Counted from the stretch's first letter, positions 35,344-44,929 are shown. The stretch: 64,000 nt of DNA from M0103 sp040386155 (GCA_040386155.1 JAZKFZ010000003.1:186001-250000), one strand, 5' to 3'. Made by a program: numbers and translations. Notes: generated by a model not told the origin, from the sequence alone.

Positions 35344-36834
35344 TTACAATCTTTCCAGAGGAGTTTTTACACCATCTACCAACGAATAACAATGTAATTT
35401 ATCTCTAAAAACAGACGATTTAAACAACGAACGATTCAGCAACATCCTTACACATTCCTGAATTCCTTCAACAATAGAAGGGTGGGGATGAATCAATTCT
35501 GAAAGCACTTCAATTGGCATTTTTAATTTTATTAAAAGTCCAACCGCTTGAATAGCAGAAGACCCATGCTCTCCTACTGCACGCATGCCTAAGATTCTCA
35601 TTTCATCGTCATTGGTGACAATAATTTTGAAAAATCCTTGTGGTTTTCTCATCGCAATGGCTCTCGCGATCAATGAGTAATCAACTTTAACAACTTTTAC
35701 TGGAATTTTCTTCTCCACACATTGTTGCTCATTCATACCTACAGATCCAACTTCCGGATTTAAGAACATAATGGTACATACATTGTCGTAATTGAGGCGG
35801 TCTTTTCTGAAGTTGAAGATGCGTTCTACAGCATGTCTACCTTCAATTTCTCCCATGTTTACTAGTGCAATTCTTCCCGAAACATCTCCAACAGCATAGA
35901 TGTTTGGAACATTCGTCTGCGTATCATCGTCGCCAATATGTACACCGCGCTTCGACATTTCAACGCCCGCATTTTCGATGTTTAATTTTTCAACATTTGG
36001 AACTCTACCAATCGACAAAAGTGCCTTTTCAACGCGAATAATTTCTTTCGAACCGTCAGCATTTGATAATTCATACTCCACTTTCCCATCGATGATTTCC
36101 ATTCGTTCCAAGTTGGCTTTATGGTGAATGGTAACTCCTTTAGCTTCTAAATTTTGAGAAACTAATTTTGAAATATCCTCATCTTCGAAAGGTAGGATCC
36201 GATCCTGACGATCAATTATATACACCTTCGTTTTTCCAAAATTTGAAAAGATAGTTGCGTATTCACAACCAATAACACCAGCTCCAACTATGACTAAACT
36301 TTCTGGGTATTCCTGCAAATTATCTATTCCATCACTGGTCATAATGATTTTTTCATCCACAGGAATATTTCCAACAAGTCGAGGTCTGCTTCCAGCTGCT
36401 ATGATGATATTATCTCCCCAAATTATTTTCTCTTCACCTTCGTGCGTAATTTTTATTTCATTTTTCGAAACGAAACTACCTAGACCTCTTTCATAGGTAA
36501 GTAATTTATTCATTGTTTCGGTTTGTAGTAGTTTAATGTGACAGGTATATTGAAATTTGCGTTCAAAAATGGCTTCCGCAAGAGTTCGCTTCACTTCATT
36601 CCATGAAATTTCAAAAGGTGCTCGACCTTCCGAAACAATGGTATCATTTATATTTGAAACTTTATTGGCAATTTCCCACAGGGTTTTTGATGACAATGCA
36701 CCGTTGTAGATGCCAGCGCCACCAATCTTTTCTGCTTCGATTAGACACACTTTTTTGCCAAAATCGATTCCACGCATTGCGGCTGCGTATCCAGCTGGTC
36801 CACCACCAATAACAATTAAGTCAAATTTTTTCAT
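35344..36834 (-). CDS. Lipoamide-dehydrogenase-like flavoprotein lacking the redox disulfide
   Basis: 496 residues. FAD and NAD sites are intact (DLIVIGGGPAGYAAAMRGID, LVIVGAGVIGCEYATIFSNF, NIYAVGDVSG), as is the dimerisation domain with HPHPSIVEGIQE. Where lipoamide dehydrogenase has GGTCxNxGCxPSK, this protein reads GGAGIYNGALSSK, so both cysteines are replaced (by Gly and Ala). It cannot use the usual dithiol relay. A transhydrogenase-like (SthA-type) or other NAD(P)H:acceptor role is possible but unproven. The long extension at 75-110 is also unusual. Confidence 0.88.
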   Translation of the reverse strand: MKKFDLIVIGGGPAGYAAAMRGIDFGKKVCLIEAEKIGGAGIYNGALSSKTLWEIANKVSNINDTIVSEGRAPFEISWNEVKRTLAEAIFERKFQYTCHIKLLQTETMNKLLTYERGLGSFVSKNEIKITHEGEEKIIWGDNIIIAAGSRPRLVGNIPVDEKIIMTSDGIDNLQEYPESLVIVGAGVIGCEYATIFSNFGKTKVYIIDRQDRILPFEDEDISKLVSQNLEAKGVTIHHKANLERMEIIDGKVEYELSNADGSKEIIRVEKALLSIGRVPNVEKLNIENAGVEMSKRGVHIGDDDTQTNVPNIYAVGDVSGRIALVNMGEIEGRHAVERIFNFRKDRLNYDNVCTIMFLNPEVGSVGMNEQQCVEKKIPVKVVKVDYSLIARAIAMRKPQGFFKIIVTNDDEMRILGMRAVGEHGSSAIQAVGLLIKLKMPIEVLSELIHPHPSIVEGIQECVRMLLNRSLFKSSVFRDKLHCYSLVDGVKTPLERL

Positions 36835-36891
36835 GATTTCGTATATTCGCCATAAATATAAACAGCTTCAGATAAATAGTTAAATTTATTA

Positions 36892-37383
36892 ATGAAATTA
36901 CCAGAAAAATATAGTGAACTTCTTGATAGGGCAGTGCAAGAAAAAGCAGTCATAAAGAAAGAGTTGGAGCGAATGAAATCTAAAAAACCGAAAGTGTTAG
37001 ATGATGATTTTCATAGCAGACACAACGATTTTTTTAAGAAAAATGATTGCCTCACCTGCGGAAACTGCTGTAAAACAACGAGTCCCATTTTTAGAGATGT
37101 GGACATCAAAAGAATTTCAAAAGGTCTTCGCATGAAAGAGTCAAAATTTATTGATGAATTCCTTCGCATGGATGATGAAAGTGATTACGTTTTAAAAACT
37201 GCACCATGTTCTTTCTTAGGTACAGATAATAAATGTAGCATCTATGAAATCCGCCCTTTGGCATGCCGAGAATACCCGCATACCGATCGAAAAAACATGT
37301 TTCAAATTCTTCAGATAACCGAAAAAAATACGCAGATTTGTCCAGCTGTGGCTACTATTGTTTTTGATTTAATAAATAAATGA
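36892..37383 (+). CDS. YkgJ-family cysteine-cluster protein
   Basis: 163 residues. It has the CxxCxxCC start (DCLTCGNCCKTTSP, residues 48-61), then APCSFLGTDNKCSIYEIRPLACREYPH and a late CPAV, giving eight or so conserved cysteines as in the UPF0153/YkgJ family. It probably binds zinc or an iron-sulphur cluster; its role is not established. The N-terminus is a Lys/Glu-rich helix. Confidence 0.92.
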   Translation: MKLPEKYSELLDRAVQEKAVIKKELERMKSKKPKVLDDDFHSRHNDFFKKNDCLTCGNCCKTTSPIFRDVDIKRISKGLRMKESKFIDEFLRMDDESDYVLKTAPCSFLGTDNKCSIYEIRPLACREYPHTDRKNMFQILQITEKNTQICPAVATIVFDLINK

Positions 37384-37438
37384 CCACAAAGCCAACTTTT
37401 TGTGCTAGTTACTCGTCTAATTGCTGTTAAAACATACT

Positions 37439-40400
37439 ATGAAACTTATTTCTCTTTCCTTCTTTTTTTCCTTTGTTCTTTTTATGCAATTTTCTGTGCA
37501 TGCTCAGCGAGGGAAACACAATACCTATACTACAGTTTCTGCTCCTAATACGGTTGTAAATACGTATACCAAAATGACGGCCAATGCTACTGCCGGGGCA
37601 ACGTCCATTCAGGTAACAAGCAATACAATGCCTGGTGGTGCATTTTCTAATAATTTGCAAGCTGGAGACTTAATTTTGATCATTCAAATGCAAGGTGCTA
37701 CAATAGATATCGATGCTACTCCATCGTCTGATCCATCTTGGGCAAGTGAGTACACAGTGCCAAATGGTTATTTATGGAGTTTCGATTGGTATAATCATGC
37801 AGAAAAATGGGGACAAGTAACGAATTATAATAACGCAGGTAAATTTGAACAAGTTGAGGTGAAAAGTGTTTCTGGAGGAACAACAATCACTCTTCAATGT
37901 GGATTGCAAAATAGTTACACAGCAAGCGGGAATATACAAGTTGTTCGTGTTCCACGATTTCAAGATTTGACAATTAATGCAAGCTCCGGGATTGTACCCA
38001 CCACTTGGAACTACGCTGCTGGTACTGGTGGGGTGGTTGCCATAGAGGTGAACGGAAATTTAACAATCAACAACACAGCTACAATTAGCGCAAGTGGGTA
38101 TGGTTTTCAAGGTGGATTAGCAAACAATACTGGCTCTACTGGCAGTGCATCGGCATCAAGTCCTGCAGGTGTGGGAAGTTCTTTTTTAGGCTCTAATAAT
38201 CAAGCACAAGGCGCACGCAAAGGGGAAGGAATTGGAGGTTATACAACTGAATACAGTGCTCAATATTCAATTTATGGTAGAGGTTCTGCTGCAAATGGCG
38301 GAGGCGGAGGCGGAATTCAAAACTCAGGAGGTGGTGGCGGTGCCAATGTGGGAGTGGGTACCTATTCAGGAAAAGGTGTTCCAAGTACATTGCATAACGC
38401 AGCATGGAACTTAGAAAATGCAGGATTCGCTGGAACAACAAGTCCTGGTGGTGGTAGAGGTGGCTATTCCTATTCTACATCCAACCAAAATGCAACTGCT
38501 GTGGGTCCAAATAATGGCGCTTGGAGTGGTGATGCACGAAAAATTAATGGTGGACTTGGAGGTCATGCCTTGAATTATGATGCTACTCGTCTATTTATGG
38601 GCGGAGGTGGCGGCGCTGGCGATCAAGATAGTCAGCAAGGAGGTGCAGGAGGAAATGGAGGAGGAATTGTGATGGTGACATGTTATGGAACTATTTCAGG
38701 CAATGGAACGATTGAATCTAATGGAGCTGTAGGACAAAAAACCAATCCAACCAATCAACCCGTTAATGTTTCGCCGACTTCTGCTCAGAAGAAAGGAAAT
38801 GATGGTGCCGGTGGTGCTGGTGGAGGTGGTAGTGTCTTTATTCGCAACGCAACTGCACTTCCTGCAACACTTGCAATTAATGCTAGAGGTGGAGTTGGTG
38901 GAAATGTAGACCTTTCGTATTATTTTGGTGCAACAGCTCACGAAGGAAATGGTCCTGGTGGTGGTGGCGGTGGCGGTTTTATCGCAACAACGTCTGGAAC
39001 TGCACCATTAAGTGTAACAGGAGGTGCTTCTGGAGTTACAAATTCAAATCATTTAAATGAAATGAATGTGAATGGCGCTACAAATGGTGCTGCTGGAATC
39101 ACCCAAACATCTACTATCTATAATATTGTACCAAACAATATCACAGTTTGTCAAGGTCAACCGATTACGCTCACTGCTTCTGTTACTGGTACAAGTCCAG
39201 GAACTTTGCAGTGGTTTACAGGTCCGTTTACAAATCCAATTGTTGGAACTGGTAACAGTTATACACCAAGTCCAGTACCTACTGTTACAACAACATACTA
39301 TGTAAGTGTTTGTCCAGGTACCTTTAGAGTACCAGTTACTGTTACCGTAAACCCTTCACCAATTATTTCTGGCGTTGCAGCGATCACAAATGCAGGTTGT
39401 ACAACGCCTGGTGCAATTTCTGGCTTAACTGCTTCTGGAGGAACTGGAACCTTAAGTTTTACTTGGAATGGTGCTAGTTCCGCAACTACTTCTTTAGCGA
39501 ACGCAAGTACAGGATCATATACCTTAGTTGCAACTGATATTAATGGTTGTACTGCTACAAGTGGACCGCATGTAATTGGTGGAACGGCTGGTCCTTCCAT
39601 AAATTCAAGTGCTGTTGCAATCACCAATCAGATTTGTAACGGGACTATGGGTTCAATTACTGGACTTTCAGCAACAGGAAATGGCTTAACATACAGTTGG
39701 TCTCCTTCTGGAGGAAGCGCACTATCAGTTACAGGACTTGCACAAGGTAGCTATACAGTTACAGCCACAGATAATGTCGGTTGTACTGCAAGTGCTGGGC
39801 CTTTTAATGTTGGATTTACACCCGGACCTAGTGTCAACACGACTGCGGTAGTTGTTACTGATGAAACGTGTAGCTTAAACAATGGAAGTATCGTTGGAAT
39901 TACGGCTACCGGAACTGGTTTAAATTATTCTTGGTCAAATGGTGGTGGAGCTGCATTGAATGCTTCTAATTTAAATCAAGGAAGTTATACCTTGACGGTA
40001 ACAGATGTTAATAATTGTAGCGCAACGGCCGGACCATTTGCAGTTGCTGATCAAACTGGACCGAGCCTTAATGCGAGTGGAATTAATATCCAACATGAAA
40101 TTTGTGGTCAAGGAAATGGCTCAATTTCGGGTATTTCTGCGACTGGCGGTACAGGGACATTAACGTATAGTTGGACAAATAGTGCTCAAACTACCATCGG
40201 TCTTTCTAGTCTTTCTGCGAATAATTACACGCTAACAGTACAAGATATAAATGGCTGCTCAGCAACATCTGGTCCACATGTAGTGTTAAATCAAGGAGGA
40301 CCAGTATTCGATAATACAAATGTAGTTGTCACTGATGTTAGTTGTTTAGGCACATTAGGATCGATCACTGGAATCACGGTGACAGGAACTGCTGTTCAAT

Positions 40401-42454
40401 TACTTTGGAATCCTGGCGGTCAAACTAGCTTAGATGCAACTAATCTAGCTGCTGGAACTTATACTTTGGGTGCCGTGGATGGAAATGGATGTGTAGCAAC
40501 TTCTGGACCTTACACTGTTGGCACAATCACAGGACCTTCCATCAATCAAACAGCTCAAGTTGTTACCAATGAAACATGTTCGAATGACAATGGCTCAATT
40601 ACTGGAATCACAGCGAGTGGCAATATGATCAATGCAAGTTGGAGTAACGGAGGAGGAAGTTCATTGGATGCAAATTCCTTGAGTGCTGGATCCTACACGC
40701 TAACAGTCACAGATCAAATAGGATGTACTGCAAGCGCTGGACCGATAGTGATAATTGACAATGCTGGACCCACAATCGATGCTGCAAATGTTATTATTAC
40801 GGATGAGCATTGTGGTCAAGCGGATGGTTTAATTGTTGGTATCGATGTCAACGGAGGAAACGCTCCAGTATCTTATTCTTGGGATAACAGTCCAGAAGTT
40901 ACGCTAGATTTATTCGATATCGCTGCAGGTAGTTACACCTTAACCGCAACTGATAACTTAGGTTGTACAGCCACAGCTGGACCATTTGTTGTCAACAATA
41001 TTGCAGGGCCAACGATTAACACAAGCTTAGTGCAAGTCACTGGGATTTCTTGTACTGGAACCTTAGGATCAATTTCAGGAATTACGACCACTCCTGCTAC
41101 TGGTTTAACTGTACTATGGACAAATGGGGGAGGAAGTGTACTATCCGCTACAGGACTAAGTGCTGGTTCGTACTCTGTTACTGTGGAAGATGCCTTTGGT
41201 TGCGTTGCAACTGCAGGACCTTTCGTTATCAATCCAGCCAATGACATCGTAATAGATGCAACAAATCTTGTAGTTACAAATTCTGCATGTACATCAAATA
41301 CTGGTGCAATTGCCGGTATTACTTTTACAGGTGGAACCAATCCGCTAATTAGTTGGTCTTCGAGCCAAAATACACTTGATATTGCTAATCTTGGACCAGG
41401 TAACTATATACTAACAGTAAATGATGGATTTGGATGTTCAGATCAAGTTAGTGTAGATGTGAATACGGTTAACGGACCAATTCTCGATGTAACAAACCTA
41501 TTAATCAACTCATCTCATTGTGCACAAAATGATGGTTCTACAACTGGGATTACTGTTTCGGGAGGAACGCCAAACTACACGTATCAGTGGAACGGAAATG
41601 CCGCACTAAATACAATCAACTTGTCAAACGTACCGGCAGGAAATTACTCTTTAACAGTAACAGATGCTGCTGGTTGCACCGATGTTGAAACCTTGATAAT
41701 TACTGAAGTTGGAGGTCCTATTATTGATGCAACAGGATTAGTAGTGCTGCAACCAACTTGCATTAGTACAGGTCAAATCAGTGGTTTAGTAGCAGTGCCA
41801 CAAGGAAATGCTACAGTAACTTACGCTTGGACAAATACAACACTAACAACAATCGATTTGGTTGATTTGTTTGAAGGAAGTTATACATTAACTGTAACGG
41901 ATAATTTTGGATGTCAAAGTGCATACGGACCAATTGTCCTAACTGAGCCTGCTGGTCCAGTTGCTAACTTTAGCTATAGTCCAAACCCTCCAAATATTGG
42001 TGATGTTGTTACATTTAATAACCTTTCAACAGGACAAGGGCTAAGCTATGAATGGGTAATTGATACGCTTTCATATCCAACAACTGAAGATGCAAGTCAG
42101 ATTTTCACTGTGGAAGGAAGCTATACTATTTCACTTGAAGTTACGGATCAGAATGGATGTATAGATGCAATTACGCAAATCATTCAAGTGTTTGACCAAA
42201 TTGAAGTGCCAAATGTGATCACTGCAGACAATGACGGGGTGAATGATTTCTTCGTAATCAATGGACTAAAACCAAATACGCGCGTGGAGATTTACAATCG
42301 ATGGGGAAACACAGTTTTAATCACTGACGACTATGGAAATGATTGGGGGGGTGATGATTTGAATGGCGCACCATTAACAGAAGGTGTATATACGTATAAA
42401 GTTATTCCAGTGAATGATAAACCAAAGTCGGGCTTTATTCATTTAATTAGATAA
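37439..42454 (+). CDS. Giant secreted adhesin with 11 SprB-like repeats and a T9SS C-terminal domain
   Basis: 1671 residues from ATG 37439 (the frame also has a TTG at 37421). Signal peptide MKLISLSFFFSFVLFMQFSVHAQ would be cleaved after AQ. A beta-rich region follows, then a Gly-rich stretch at about 220-560 (runs of GGGGG), an Ig-like domain at 560-640, eleven repeats of about 78 residues at 640-1504 (each with one Cys followed by GSIxGI, then SW, then GSYTLTVTD.xGCxA), a PKD domain near 1510-1587, and a gliding-motility-type CHU_C domain (VEIYNRWGN, EGVYTYKV). CHU_C domains direct export by T9SS and surface attachment. A role in adhesion or gliding is inferred. Confidence 0.93.
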   Translation: MKLISLSFFFSFVLFMQFSVHAQRGKHNTYTTVSAPNTVVNTYTKMTANATAGATSIQVTSNTMPGGAFSNNLQAGDLILIIQMQGATIDIDATPSSDPSWASEYTVPNGYLWSFDWYNHAEKWGQVTNYNNAGKFEQVEVKSVSGGTTITLQCGLQNSYTASGNIQVVRVPRFQDLTINASSGIVPTTWNYAAGTGGVVAIEVNGNLTINNTATISASGYGFQGGLANNTGSTGSASASSPAGVGSSFLGSNNQAQGARKGEGIGGYTTEYSAQYSIYGRGSAANGGGGGGIQNSGGGGGANVGVGTYSGKGVPSTLHNAAWNLENAGFAGTTSPGGGRGGYSYSTSNQNATAVGPNNGAWSGDARKINGGLGGHALNYDATRLFMGGGGGAGDQDSQQGGAGGNGGGIVMVTCYGTISGNGTIESNGAVGQKTNPTNQPVNVSPTSAQKKGNDGAGGAGGGGSVFIRNATALPATLAINARGGVGGNVDLSYYFGATAHEGNGPGGGGGGGFIATTSGTAPLSVTGGASGVTNSNHLNEMNVNGATNGAAGITQTSTIYNIVPNNITVCQGQPITLTASVTGTSPGTLQWFTGPFTNPIVGTGNSYTPSPVPTVTTTYYVSVCPGTFRVPVTVTVNPSPIISGVAAITNAGCTTPGAISGLTASGGTGTLSFTWNGASSATTSLANASTGSYTLVATDINGCTATSGPHVIGGTAGPSINSSAVAITNQICNGTMGSITGLSATGNGLTYSWSPSGGSALSVTGLAQGSYTVTATDNVGCTASAGPFNVGFTPGPSVNTTAVVVTDETCSLNNGSIVGITATGTGLNYSWSNGGGAALNASNLNQGSYTLTVTDVNNCSATAGPFAVADQTGPSLNASGINIQHEICGQGNGSISGISATGGTGTLTYSWTNSAQTTIGLSSLSANNYTLTVQDINGCSATSGPHVVLNQGGPVFDNTNVVVTDVSCLGTLGSITGITVTGTAVQLLWNPGGQTSLDATNLAAGTYTLGAVDGNGCVATSGPYTVGTITGPSINQTAQVVTNETCSNDNGSITGITASGNMINASWSNGGGSSLDANSLSAGSYTLTVTDQIGCTASAGPIVIIDNAGPTIDAANVIITDEHCGQADGLIVGIDVNGGNAPVSYSWDNSPEVTLDLFDIAAGSYTLTATDNLGCTATAGPFVVNNIAGPTINTSLVQVTGISCTGTLGSISGITTTPATGLTVLWTNGGGSVLSATGLSAGSYSVTVEDAFGCVATAGPFVINPANDIVIDATNLVVTNSACTSNTGAIAGITFTGGTNPLISWSSSQNTLDIANLGPGNYILTVNDGFGCSDQVSVDVNTVNGPILDVTNLLINSSHCAQNDGSTTGITVSGGTPNYTYQWNGNAALNTINLSNVPAGNYSLTVTDAAGCTDVETLIITEVGGPIIDATGLVVLQPTCISTGQISGLVAVPQGNATVTYAWTNTTLTTIDLVDLFEGSYTLTVTDNFGCQSAYGPIVLTEPAGPVANFSYSPNPPNIGDVVTFNNLSTGQGLSYEWVIDTLSYPTTEDASQIFTVEGSYTISLEVTDQNGCIDAITQIIQVFDQIEVPNVITADNDGVNDFFVINGLKPNTRVEIYNRWGNTVLITDDYGNDWGGDDLNGAPLTEGVYTYKVIPVNDKPKSGFIHLIR
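39398..41950 (+). repeat. Higher-order 708-bp repeat inside the adhesin gene
   Basis: The conserved Cys codon of each repeat starts at 39398, 39635, 39869, 40103, 40343, 40577, 40811, 41051, 41288, 41519 and 41759. The spacing cycles 234/234/240, so repeat n and n+3 are nearly always 708 bp apart. The sequence types cycle too: GTLGSI in repeats 2, 5, 8; ETCSxxNGSI in 3 and 6; CGQ/CAQxxG in 4, 7, 10. Confidence 0.9.
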
Positions 42455-42482
42455 GTTATTTATTTTTTTATAACTTGCTTCT

Positions 42483-43067
42483 ATGACTGAATCTGAGTCT
42501 ACCATTTTACAATCGCAAATCGACGAACGATTTCGTTCTGAGATGGAATTGCATTCTGATGATAGCGATGCAACTATCTTATTGAGTCATTTTGGTGCCT
42601 TTTCTCGCGATTTAATCAATGGAATCACTGATACAGTAGAAAATTTATTAATTTCTACATGTGCTTCAAAGAAAAATGTAAAACGCATTTTTTCAATTTT
42701 AATTGAAGGGCTTCAAAATATCTTGGCACATGGTGAATTGGATGAAGATGGCAAGCAATTATCATACTTGATCTTGTTAAATACCAAGGATCGTTACCAA
42801 ATTATCATGGGAAATCTAATTCTCTCTTCTGAAATTGATGATTTTGAAAAATACCTTCAACGCATCAACTCCTTAGATAAAGATGAATTAAAAACACTTT
42901 ACATGGAAGTCTTGAACAACAATTTGTTTTCTGATAAAGGTGGTGCAGGACTAGGATTCCTAATCATGAAAATGAAGAGCGATAGTAATTTGTGGTTTCA
43001 ATTTAAACCGCTAAATGAACAGTTTCACTTTTTTAGTGTGAAAGTTATTGTGGATAAAAATCAATAA
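42483..43067 (+). CDS. SiaB-like / DUF6272 GHKL-type protein
   Basis: 194 residues. An N-box-like ILIEGLQNILAHGE near residue 73 and a G-box-like DKGGAGLGFLIMKMKSD near 155 match the SiaB-type GHKL kinase family. Members act in partner-switching regulation of biofilm or secretion. It follows the adhesin gene by 28 bases, so it may help control it; this is inference. Confidence 0.85.
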   Translation: MTESESTILQSQIDERFRSEMELHSDDSDATILLSHFGAFSRDLINGITDTVENLLISTCASKKNVKRIFSILIEGLQNILAHGELDEDGKQLSYLILLNTKDRYQIIMGNLILSSEIDDFEKYLQRINSLDKDELKTLYMEVLNNNLFSDKGGAGLGFLIMKMKSDSNLWFQFKPLNEQFHFFSVKVIVDKNQ

Positions 43068-43106
43068 TTTTTTAATCTAATTTTTACATCGTATTTATTT
43101 TATTTC

Positions 43107-43114
43107 TATTTTTG
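43107..43114 (+). promoter_or_regulatory. -7 element before the small Cys-rich gene
   Basis: TATTTTTG fits TAnnTTTG; TTAC lies 19 bases upstream in the -33 position. The ATG of the small gene is 20 bases downstream. Confidence 0.5.
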
Positions 43115-43134
43115 TTTAGAATTAATCTAAATAG

Positions 43135-43275
43135 ATGAAACAAGCACTTTTTGAACAAGAGAGCCCTCTCAAATTTGCATGTAATGCATGTGAACTTTGT
43201 GACAGCAAGAAGAAAAAATGCTGTAAAAGTTATAAAAAGAAAGGTGTACATTGTAAAAAATGTCCTAAAATTTAA
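43135..43275 (+). CDS. 46-residue Cys/Lys-rich peptide
   Basis: An ATG-to-TAA frame of 46 residues with eight cysteines: CNACELC at 16-22, CC at 29-30, and CKKC at 40-43, separated by Lys-rich runs (SKKKKCCKSYKKKGVHC). The CxxCxxC...CC...CxxC layout suggests a metal (zinc or iron-sulphur) site. Short proteins of this type occur in other Bacteroidota. A promoter-like box and a short spacer support a real gene. Function unknown. The next gene starts 21 bases later on the same strand. Confidence 0.72.
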   Translation: MKQALFEQESPLKFACNACELCDSKKKKCCKSYKKKGVHCKKCPKI

Positions 43276-43296
43276 GGTTTTCATTACCTTTATTTC

Positions 43297-43797
43297 GTGA
43301 AATTCTTCCGAAATACCCTTATTATCGTTGCACTTCATTGTTCCTTAGCATTTGGTCAAAACACTATTTCCTATCGTGTGGGCTTGAATCGGTTTGATAT
43401 ATTCACTGGCTTTCAATACCAACGAGCAGTTCAACAATTTTCTTTTGTAGGTGCATTTGATTTTGGAATCAACAGAACGATATTTCAACAACGCTTTTTT
43501 CCAAAATTTGCAGTGGGAATGAAATATGATGTTATCCAAAACGAAAAAATTAATCTAGGTCCGATGATAAAGTCCAACTTTTTTCTTCTTAATTACAATC
43601 GATTATTGAATCAAAAATCATATTGGATAGATGTTCTTTCTGGTGTTCATTTTGATTATGGAAAACGTTTTAAATTTGTACTTGAGGCAGTTATCGGTCC
43701 AGCAAAGCAATTTGATTATTTTGCGAGTACAGGAAAATATAATTCCATCTTTTTTGTTAATTATGAAAGTTCCATTGGCCTTGCATATTCTTTCTAA
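43297..43797 (+). CDS. Small outer-membrane-type protein
   Basis: 166 residues, GTG start. A signal peptide (MKFFRNTLIIVALHCSLAFGQ) precedes amphipathic strands (FTGFQYQRAVQQFSFVGAFD, VNYESSIGLAYSF) and a C-terminal Phe, as in BAM-assembled small barrels. The last 35 bases overlap the next gene. Function unknown. Confidence 0.72.
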   Translation: MKFFRNTLIIVALHCSLAFGQNTISYRVGLNRFDIFTGFQYQRAVQQFSFVGAFDFGINRTIFQQRFFPKFAVGMKYDVIQNEKINLGPMIKSNFFLLNYNRLLNQKSYWIDVLSGVHFDYGKRFKFVLEAVIGPAKQFDYFASTGKYNSIFFVNYESSIGLAYSF

Positions 43798-44581
43798 AAT
43801 AGCATTTGTTCTATTACTTGTGGCCTGCCATAAGAAAGTTGGTTTGGAAAACATTGCTGTAATCGGTCATGCAGGCAATGGAATGGCCATTGCTTCAAAT
43901 CTTTTTCATGACAATTCACAGGAAGCACTAGAACTTGCTTTAAATACGGAAGGTTGTTCAGGCGTGGAGTTTGACGTTCGCATTTCAAAAGATTCTGTGC
44001 TATGGTTGTTTCACGATGAACAATTAGATCAGCAAACTAATCTTGAAGGTTCAATTGGAAATTTAACGAGTGCTGAGTTGGAAAATGGACACTATACATC
44101 ACTCCATCAAGAGAAATTAGTACGATTGGATCAATTTTCATTTCAAAATTGGAGTGGAAAGACCTTGTTTTTTGATCTTAAACCCAGTGTGGTTGGCGAT
44201 GCTATTCAAAGTACTCCAGCACTTTTTGTCGATTTAATTGACCAACTTAATGTAGGGGTAAATAATAATGTGAGATGCATTGTTCCATCTAAATCCTGGT
44301 ACAACAATTTGCCAGTGTCAGCATATATTGATTATCTAATGTACATTCCTTCCTCCGAGGATTTTGATTTCTACATTTCAAATTATTCCAACCTTTGCAT
44401 TGGTTTTGTTATGCGCAATTCAGCAGTGAGCAAAGAACACGTTCAACAAGTGAAAAATCTAGATAGGCAACTCTACCTCTTTGATATGCGTTCACCTAAA
44501 GGAATTCGTACCGCATTGAAAAAATATCCAACAGGAGTAATAACAGATGATATAAAAGCAACATTAATCGAAAAATACTGA
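43763..44581 (+). CDS. Glycerophosphodiester phosphodiesterase-like lipoprotein with altered active site
   Basis: 272 residues from ATG 43763, chosen because it gives a lipoprotein signal (ALHILSKIAFVLLLVACHKK); the longer open frame from 43631 is in the body of the preceding gene. GDPD-like features are VEFDVRISKD and LFHDEQLD (E-x-D and HD pairs), and a TIM-barrel-like pattern after them. The canonical HRG near the start reads HAG, the PENT motif is DNSQ, and the RTT motif is QQT. Phosphate-binding Arg residues are thus missing, and activity may differ. It overlaps its neighbours on both sides. Confidence 0.82.
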   Translation: MKVPLALHILSKIAFVLLLVACHKKVGLENIAVIGHAGNGMAIASNLFHDNSQEALELALNTEGCSGVEFDVRISKDSVLWLFHDEQLDQQTNLEGSIGNLTSAELENGHYTSLHQEKLVRLDQFSFQNWSGKTLFFDLKPSVVGDAIQSTPALFVDLIDQLNVGVNNNVRCIVPSKSWYNNLPVSAYIDYLMYIPSSEDFDFYISNYSNLCIGFVMRNSAVSKEHVQQVKNLDRQLYLFDMRSPKGIRTALKKYPTGVITDDIKATLIEKY

Positions 44582-44928
44582 TGTCAAAAAAAAATAGCGG
44601 ACGAGTTAATGTAGTGTATTCTACGAATCCTAATTTCTCTTATGAGGAAGAAGAAGATGAGAATGTTGATACCCTTCCCAATGGAAAACAAAACCTATAC
44701 GTTTCTATTGATCGCAAACAGCGAGCGGGAAAGGAAGTGACATTGGTAGAAGGGTTTATCGGCACTGATGAAGATTTGAAAGACTTAGCAAAAGTGTTGA
44801 AAAGCAAATGCGGAGTAGGAGGATCTGCCAAAGACGGTGAAATATTGATTCAAGGGAATTTCAAAGAAAAAATCTTTGATCTACTTGTGAAAGAAGGATA
44901 CGGAGTAAAGAAAAAAGGAGGAAATTAA
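44581..44928 (+). CDS. SUI1/YciH-type translation initiation factor
   Basis: 115 residues. The eIF1-like fold is clear: LYVSIDRKQRAGKEVTLVEG, then LKSKCGVGGSAKDGEILIQG. The bacterial YciH protein inhibits unusual initiation complexes; the exact role in this phylum is unknown. It starts on the stop of the preceding gene (TGATG). Confidence 0.92.
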   Translation: MSKKNSGRVNVVYSTNPNFSYEEEEDENVDTLPNGKQNLYVSIDRKQRAGKEVTLVEGFIGTDEDLKDLAKVLKSKCGVGGSAKDGEILIQGNFKEKIFDLLVKEGYGVKKKGGN

Positions 44929-44929
44929 A

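Noticed and set aside
39298..39627. Minus-strand open frames inside the adhesin gene (also 40933-41340)
   Set aside because: They are a by-product of the biased repeat composition on the opposite strand; no start signals or family matches.
39398..41950. CRISPR-like array suggested by regular 234-240 bp spacing
   Set aside because: The repeats are protein-coding, in frame, and far too long and divergent for CRISPR repeats.
43631..44581. Longer start for the GDPD-like lipoprotein
   Set aside because: The extra 44 residues lie inside the preceding gene, and the later ATG gives a clean lipoprotein signal.
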